Shown here: positions 59,530 to 64,000 of the stretch, one piece after another
How positions within the stretch are numbered: position 1 is the stretch's first letter
How the letters are laid out: each line of letters starts with the position of its first letter
Assembly: GCF_030272615.1 (NCBI RefSeq)
Contig: NC_081409.1
Coordinates: 652,706,468 to 652,770,467 of the forward strand
Reading direction: 5' to 3'
From: Cryptomeria japonica
Taxonomy: Eukaryota > Streptophyta > Pinopsida > Cupressales > Cupressaceae
Length of the DNA: 64,000 bases
Position numbers and translations under genes: made by a program
The notes under the pieces: generated by a model
The model's database searches: none
Told to the model about the DNA's origin: nothing
The model's input: only the letters and a program-made list of their open reading frames with translations

Positions 59530-59790
59530 ATTTTTTTTTGTGTAGTTTCTATTTTGCATTTCTAATGACTTTTATCTTCTCAATCATTGAGTTGATGCCA
59601 TTATATACCTCACCCAAACAAGACCTATCCATGTCAGTATAATAGTTCATGCTTAAGATGGGCTTAATGAAATTGAGGAGATACTCAACATGATCCCACT
59701 AAATGTCATCTAGGATCATTTGTTTAACCTTTGCTGCCCTTTTAGTGCCAGATTGCCTCCTGTTGATGTGTTTTTTATGCACAAAACATT
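59530..59790 (-). pseudogene. hAT transposase fragment of a different family
   Basis: The minus strand reads KRAAKVKQMILDDI-stop-WDHVEYLLNFIKPIL, then SCLGEVYNGINSMIEKIK. This matches the 'WW..V...L....P...LR..D.D.P.LGEVY..MD.M.E.IK' pattern of plant hAT transposases in the DUF659 group. It does not resemble the hAT copy at 32-34 kb closely. No terminal repeats were identified. Confidence 0.6.
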
Positions 59791-60239
59791 TCAGAATAAA
59801 GTACCAAGGTAATTTACCCTCTCTTGAACAAAATCACCTTAGATGCTAAGAATGAGATCAACTAAAATGATTCCAAGGTTTCTATATGTCAGGTCTTGAC
59901 GAGTGGGTAAGTTCAGTGGTTGATGTGAATTGCTGTGTTTCACTTGGGGGCTTACGCAAATGTTTGGATTATCATGAATGATGCGGAATAGGTGTGCTGG
60001 CAACTTAAGATTTATCAATATGGCTCTGGATTTACTTCTTACTAAAAAGGGGGAAAAAGAATAGGGTTCAGGAAATCTATTCTAATCCTAGGAATGTAGG
60101 AAATGATGAATGGATCTAGTGGAATCAAACTAGGCAAGGTCTCACAATCAGGTATTGACACAAGCTTAGTGCAATCATCTAAGGTATACTTAATGATTTT
60201 CAGACTATTACCATCAAACGTAGACACCATCCAAGTTGA

Positions 60240-60735
60240 TGCTTGTCAACGGACGCATAATAGTTGAAGTTATGCTTACTCAAACTCCAGTTGACCACAC
60301 AAGGCGCACTTACCAGCGGCGAGAGGCTAGTGGTATGGATTCAGGATTCCACACAAATAAATTCAATAAATCTTCCACTCAATCTAACATACATGAAAAT
60401 AAATTCTAATCTAAATTCTAATCTAACTTGGAGGAATTGAGAACCATGAATGCAAATACAACATTTGAAGAACAAAATCACCAACAATTGAACAATGATT
60501 AGGATTCAAATAGCTGTAGCATATACCAACAATTCTACAAAAACTCTCTCTTACAAATGAGAGACAAAGGGGCATATATAGAGTCTCTTACAAAATGGAT
60601 GGCCTAGATTGATCTAAGATCAACAGCCGAGATCATGCCAACAAAACCCTAGAATTGCCCTAATTAGGGTTACATAAAAAATGGCGCCACCAACATATGG
60701 CCCAATGAAAAGATACCTACTCATCATATAAGGAA
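60240..60735 (-). repeat. Possible LTR downstream of the element-associated gene
   Basis: On the minus strand a promoter-like GACTCTATATATGCCCC (about 60567-60583) follows AACCCTAATTAGGGC and GGCTGTTGATCTTAGATCAA, features also seen near 39.7 kb. This suggests LTR sequence 3' of the coding remnant. Boundaries are undefined. Confidence 0.3.
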
Positions 60736-60739
60736 TCTT

Positions 60740-63348
60740 CTAGAAGATTCCTTCCTGCATCTCTCTCTCTCTCCTAGCATACTCCAAGAATCTAGCCAAT
60801 ACTGAATCTAACTCCTCCATGGAAATGCTAGGCAAGGTATCCTGCTGTAAATCAATCACATCCAATGAATCTGAGCAAGTATTCAAAGTGTTCTCCCATT
60901 CAGGCATGAGTTTTTGCGAATTATGAACATGAATCAACAAAGAGACCAAGTCATCAATCTAACTCTTCTTCAAAGAGTCCAATCGGCAAAAATACATAAA
61001 TTTCATCTTGTCTCTTAATTCGGCTAAGTGTAAACCACTAGCATCACTAGGAACAACAATCTGCGCAATTCACATTCCTGTCTCATCTCTAGCTATGTGC
61101 GACAAAATCTTCGCTCTCTTGGGCTCCTTCTTCTTAGCACTCCTAGCTAGGTAGTCATCAATATCATCAATAGGCTGTACCTCTATCATTTGTTTACTTT
61201 TTTCCATACTTCTCCTTAGCCATTCAGGAATAGTGGCCATTTCCATACCATCATCAAGACATACTTCTCGATCAAGTCCTTTCAATGCTGAGATAACATC
61301 ATCATTATCATCAAGATTACTCCTGGTCCAATCATATACTTCATTTCCCAAGCTAACTTCCAAAAGGACAGTAGGGGATTCCGACTGATCATTATTCTCA
61401 TCAGGAGGTGTAGATGTCGCTGTGGCATGGAATTCTTGAATATTCTCTGGTAGTATCACTGTGTTGGAACATTGCTGAGTCTCCTTATTGTGTTCTGTTA
61501 CTTCAATCACTTCGATTGATGAGACACTGGGAGGGGGTGAAGGAATGATAAGTGGAGTGATAGTCTTCTGTTTCTTCTTCACATCCTCAATCTTCTTCCC
61601 TCTGTCCTTGACTTCTCCAGGCATGTTCTTCCTTCTCTTGGGAGCTTGACTCTCTTCGTCTGCATGAATCCTGACATCACTGACAGTCCTCTGATCATTC
61701 TCGAAGTAGACTCTTCCGGCTTCATCCTTTCATAAGTGAAGGGAACACCCATGTCAACTAATTTATTCATCTGCATATCTACCCATGTGCGGGAGAAATT
61801 CAAGACTTCTCTCATCAATACATTTAGGTCAGTCTCTTCTGACTCTGACCAATTGGGCAATAGGATTGCCTTCTTCATTTCATTCTCATAATGTGGGTGT
61901 GTATGATCTCTATCATCTAATACCTGATCAGGAATGAGGAAAAGTCCACACTTCCTTACGAAATCTACTGACATTCTGGACCACATTCTTCTCTTCACTG
62001 CTTGTTCGTCCATCAAGTTAGCCCAATAATCTTCTATGTCAACCTTATGAGTGAACTTCTCTCTTCTGATCCTTCTGACCTTCTTGTCTGGATCGAATCT
62101 TTCTCTTTTCTTGTAGGTAGCAAATCTATAGAATGCAATCTCCTCACCTTCAGTGCTGGCAGCTATGGCGGATTGGCAGACCTCTGACATCTTCCCAACT
62201 GAAATAGGGAATGTCATTCCTGTCTTGTGCTTCTCTCTCTGGATAACATCGAACTCTAGAAGCTGTCTTACCACTTCCAACAATATCATTCTGTCGGTTG
62301 GATACCTAGGAAGTCTGTAGGGTTCGGATTGAAACCCATGAATCCTGAGGTATGTGAAAGTGGGGAACTGTATATACCACGATCCATATTTCTCTATTAA
62401 CTCTGTTGCCTCCTTGGACAATCTTCTTTGGATTCCGCCCTGTAGCATCCGTGTGATGTACATAGTGAATGCATCATTCACTCTCTTATAGTCTTCAATT
62501 CTGTGCATACTCAGGTGGGGGTAGCATTCATAACTCTTAAATTGTCCTTGCCCATTCCCGACTTCACCTTTGCATATTAATCCTCTGTATGAAACAAATC
62601 GTGCAAGCAGGTACACCAGGTAGGAAGTCATGGTGAAGGACTTGGATCACTCTACATTCTTCAACTGGAAATCCAAATTGTCGCTTATGATCTTGGACCA
62701 ATTCACCAGTGTTCCTCTAAGACAATCCTGGATGAAGTAGAACATCCATCCATGAAATATTGCTCCCTGCGGCATTCCCATCACTCTATTGAGTAGGAAT
62801 ATCAAATCACTATATTCCTCCTTAAAATCTACGCACATAAGTGTCTTGGGAGCCTTGGAATGATGATTCCTAGGTTCAATCATCCACTCTTTATTAATTA
62901 AACTCTTGCATACACCCATCTTCTTTGTGTATTTGTCTGCATAATCTTCCTTGGTCACATCCTTCATGTCTGTTCCGCGTGGAATTCCGAACACCTCAGC
63001 AATGGCATCCTCAGCAAGGTAGGCGAGGAGAACGCCCCTAGGACTCTTGATCATTCTTGTGAGTGGATCGTAACATCGTGCACACTCTAGGATCAACTCA
63101 CTGCACTGTATGGATTGTGGAAACCCAGCGGCATAGAAAATGTCACTCTTCATAATATTCACATATGCTGGAGAAGGAACCTGATCTCTAACTCCGAACA
63201 TCCGACGCTGCATCTGGTCGAAGTCCAGGAAATGCATGTTGGTATCACCGATCTCCTTCCATCTGGATGAAATCTTAAACTCTGGATAAAATCCAGTCTC
63301 CAGCGTTTGCTACAGCTCTTTCCTTTCCTTGTATCCTGACTTTGACAT
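60740..63348 (-). pseudogene. Large element-associated protein of unknown function, better preserved copy
   Basis: From an ATG at 63348 (MSKSGYKERKEL) a frame runs for about 870 codons to 60740, interrupted by TAG at 63310, TGA at 62647, a frameshift near 61620-61640, TGA at 61070 and TAG near 60958. The N-terminal 450 residues look globular and hydrophobic (SPRGVLLAYLAEDAIAEVFG, IFHGWMFYFIQDCLRG, EKYGSWYIQFPTFTYLR); residues 450-520 are basic (KKVRRIRREKF); the C-terminal third is acidic and Ser/Pro-rich (TITPLIIPSPPPSVSSIEVI) and ends with a helical segment (DSVLARFLEYARREREMQEG). The 'L..DAIAE.FGIP' stretch faintly recalls plant transposon-associated or plant mobile domain proteins, but I would not assign it. 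A divergent copy lies at 58.2-59.1 kb. Confidence 0.6.
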
Positions 63349-63359
63349 CGCACCTGTAC

Positions 63360-64000
63360 GAAGCTCGAAGTTAGACTTAGGAAAATATCCGTAATAAAAT
63401 TCCTGACTTTCTAAAGATTTAGTTAATTCAGAGCATGGAGTCAGGAAAATAATCCATACACTTGGTAAATTTTAGCAATTAAGTTCGAAGTGTGACAACA
63501 CTAAGGCATGGAAGCCTTCCATAAAATTCATTTATACCTCATTATGTTTAGAAAACATGCAAGCAAAGAATGCAAAGGAGTATACCGGATTGATGATGAC
63601 TAAGGAAAAGGTGTGAAAGGTTGTGTTTTCACACAATGAATGTCTGAAGACACCTTCCACAGTCAACAATGGAGGTCAAAATTCTGAAGACAACCTGAAA
63701 ATTCAGACTTTCAAAAACATGTTGTAGTCTTCAAAGTGTGCATAAAATCAATAAAAATCAGTTTTATTGATGAAAACAATCATTTTCTGGAATGTAAGTA
63801 TGGCTGGTAAAATTTAGTTTTCTGAGGACAAGTCTGAAAATCGAACACTTCAGACTTACTAGCACCTTGCAAAGTGGTTTAAATCCCTGAAAATGATGAA
63901 AAATTGCTAAGGAAACAACCCCAAGCAAATTCGCCAAAATTGGTTAGGTGGCTGGAAATGAAAATTTCTGTGGACAACTGCCTAACAATGGAGTTTCAGA
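63360..64000. other. Upstream flank of the element-associated gene
   Basis: AT-rich, with repeated TCTGAAGACA/AAAATTCAGA words and an imperfect foldback around GGTGTGAAAGG...TTTTCACAC (63610-63635). Probably leader or LTR sequence of the same element; no coding motif. Confidence 0.35.

Noticed and set aside
1-64000. Integrated viral (pararetroviral) sequence
   Set aside because: No coat-protein, movement-protein or pararetroviral polymerase motif was seen; the reverse-transcribing remnants fit LTR retrotransposons.

Overview
The window reads as nuclear DNA of a seed plant, most likely a conifer or other gymnosperm (inference). It is AT-rich and dominated by decayed transposable elements. It has one split housekeeping gene with multi-kilobase introns, plant PPR, Ty3/gypsy, Ty1/copia, hAT and tRNA-SINE remnants, and no bacterial gene organisation.

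Layout. 0.3-5.1 kb: two tandem, minus-strand, multi-exon remnants of an unrecognised plant protein family. 5.2-8.5 kb: AT-rich DNA with a tRNA-derived SINE bounded by a perfect 17-bp target duplication and a GA microsatellite. 8.5-21.2 kb: a decayed Ty3/gypsy pol (protease, RNase H, chromodomain pieces) split by an 11.3-kb minus-strand LTR retrotransposon (LTRs 8683-10181 and 18387-19954, PBS, PPT, 5-bp TSD with one mismatch). That element has no reverse transcriptase and is full of short iterated motifs. 21.56-22.63 kb: a solo copia-type LTR with perfect TSD. 24.6-26.3 kb: a fossil PPR gene. 26.7-27.5 kb: a gypsy integrase/chromodomain remnant. 28.6-31.2 kb: a copia-type LTR and repeat-rich flank. 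31.5-40.4 kb: a long gypsy-LTR-like tract interrupted by a 4.35-kb hAT transposon (16-bp TIRs, 8-bp TSD) whose right end was later tandemly duplicated together with flanking DNA.

42.67-54.08 kb: the main host gene, plus strand, encoding the N-terminal part of transcription factor TFIIE subunit alpha in six clean exons. Its introns hold SINEs, microsatellites, a 2.4-kb non-autonomous copia-type LTR element with perfect TSD, and a second, strongly decayed hAT fragment. The C-terminal exons of TFIIE-alpha are not in the window; either the last intron is longer than 9.9 kb or the gene is truncated.

55.7-64 kb: gypsy-LTR-like sequence with an array of four identical-period hairpins (85 bp), two divergent copies of an unrecognised element-associated protein (plus strand 58.2-59.1 kb, minus strand 60.7-63.3 kb) and a third hAT fragment. 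Apart from TFIIE-alpha, every recognisable coding region is broken, and several of the stops fit a single C-to-T change. No rRNA gene, functional tRNA gene, CRISPR array or bacterial-type operon is visible. All alignments were made by eye; identities and ages are approximate.
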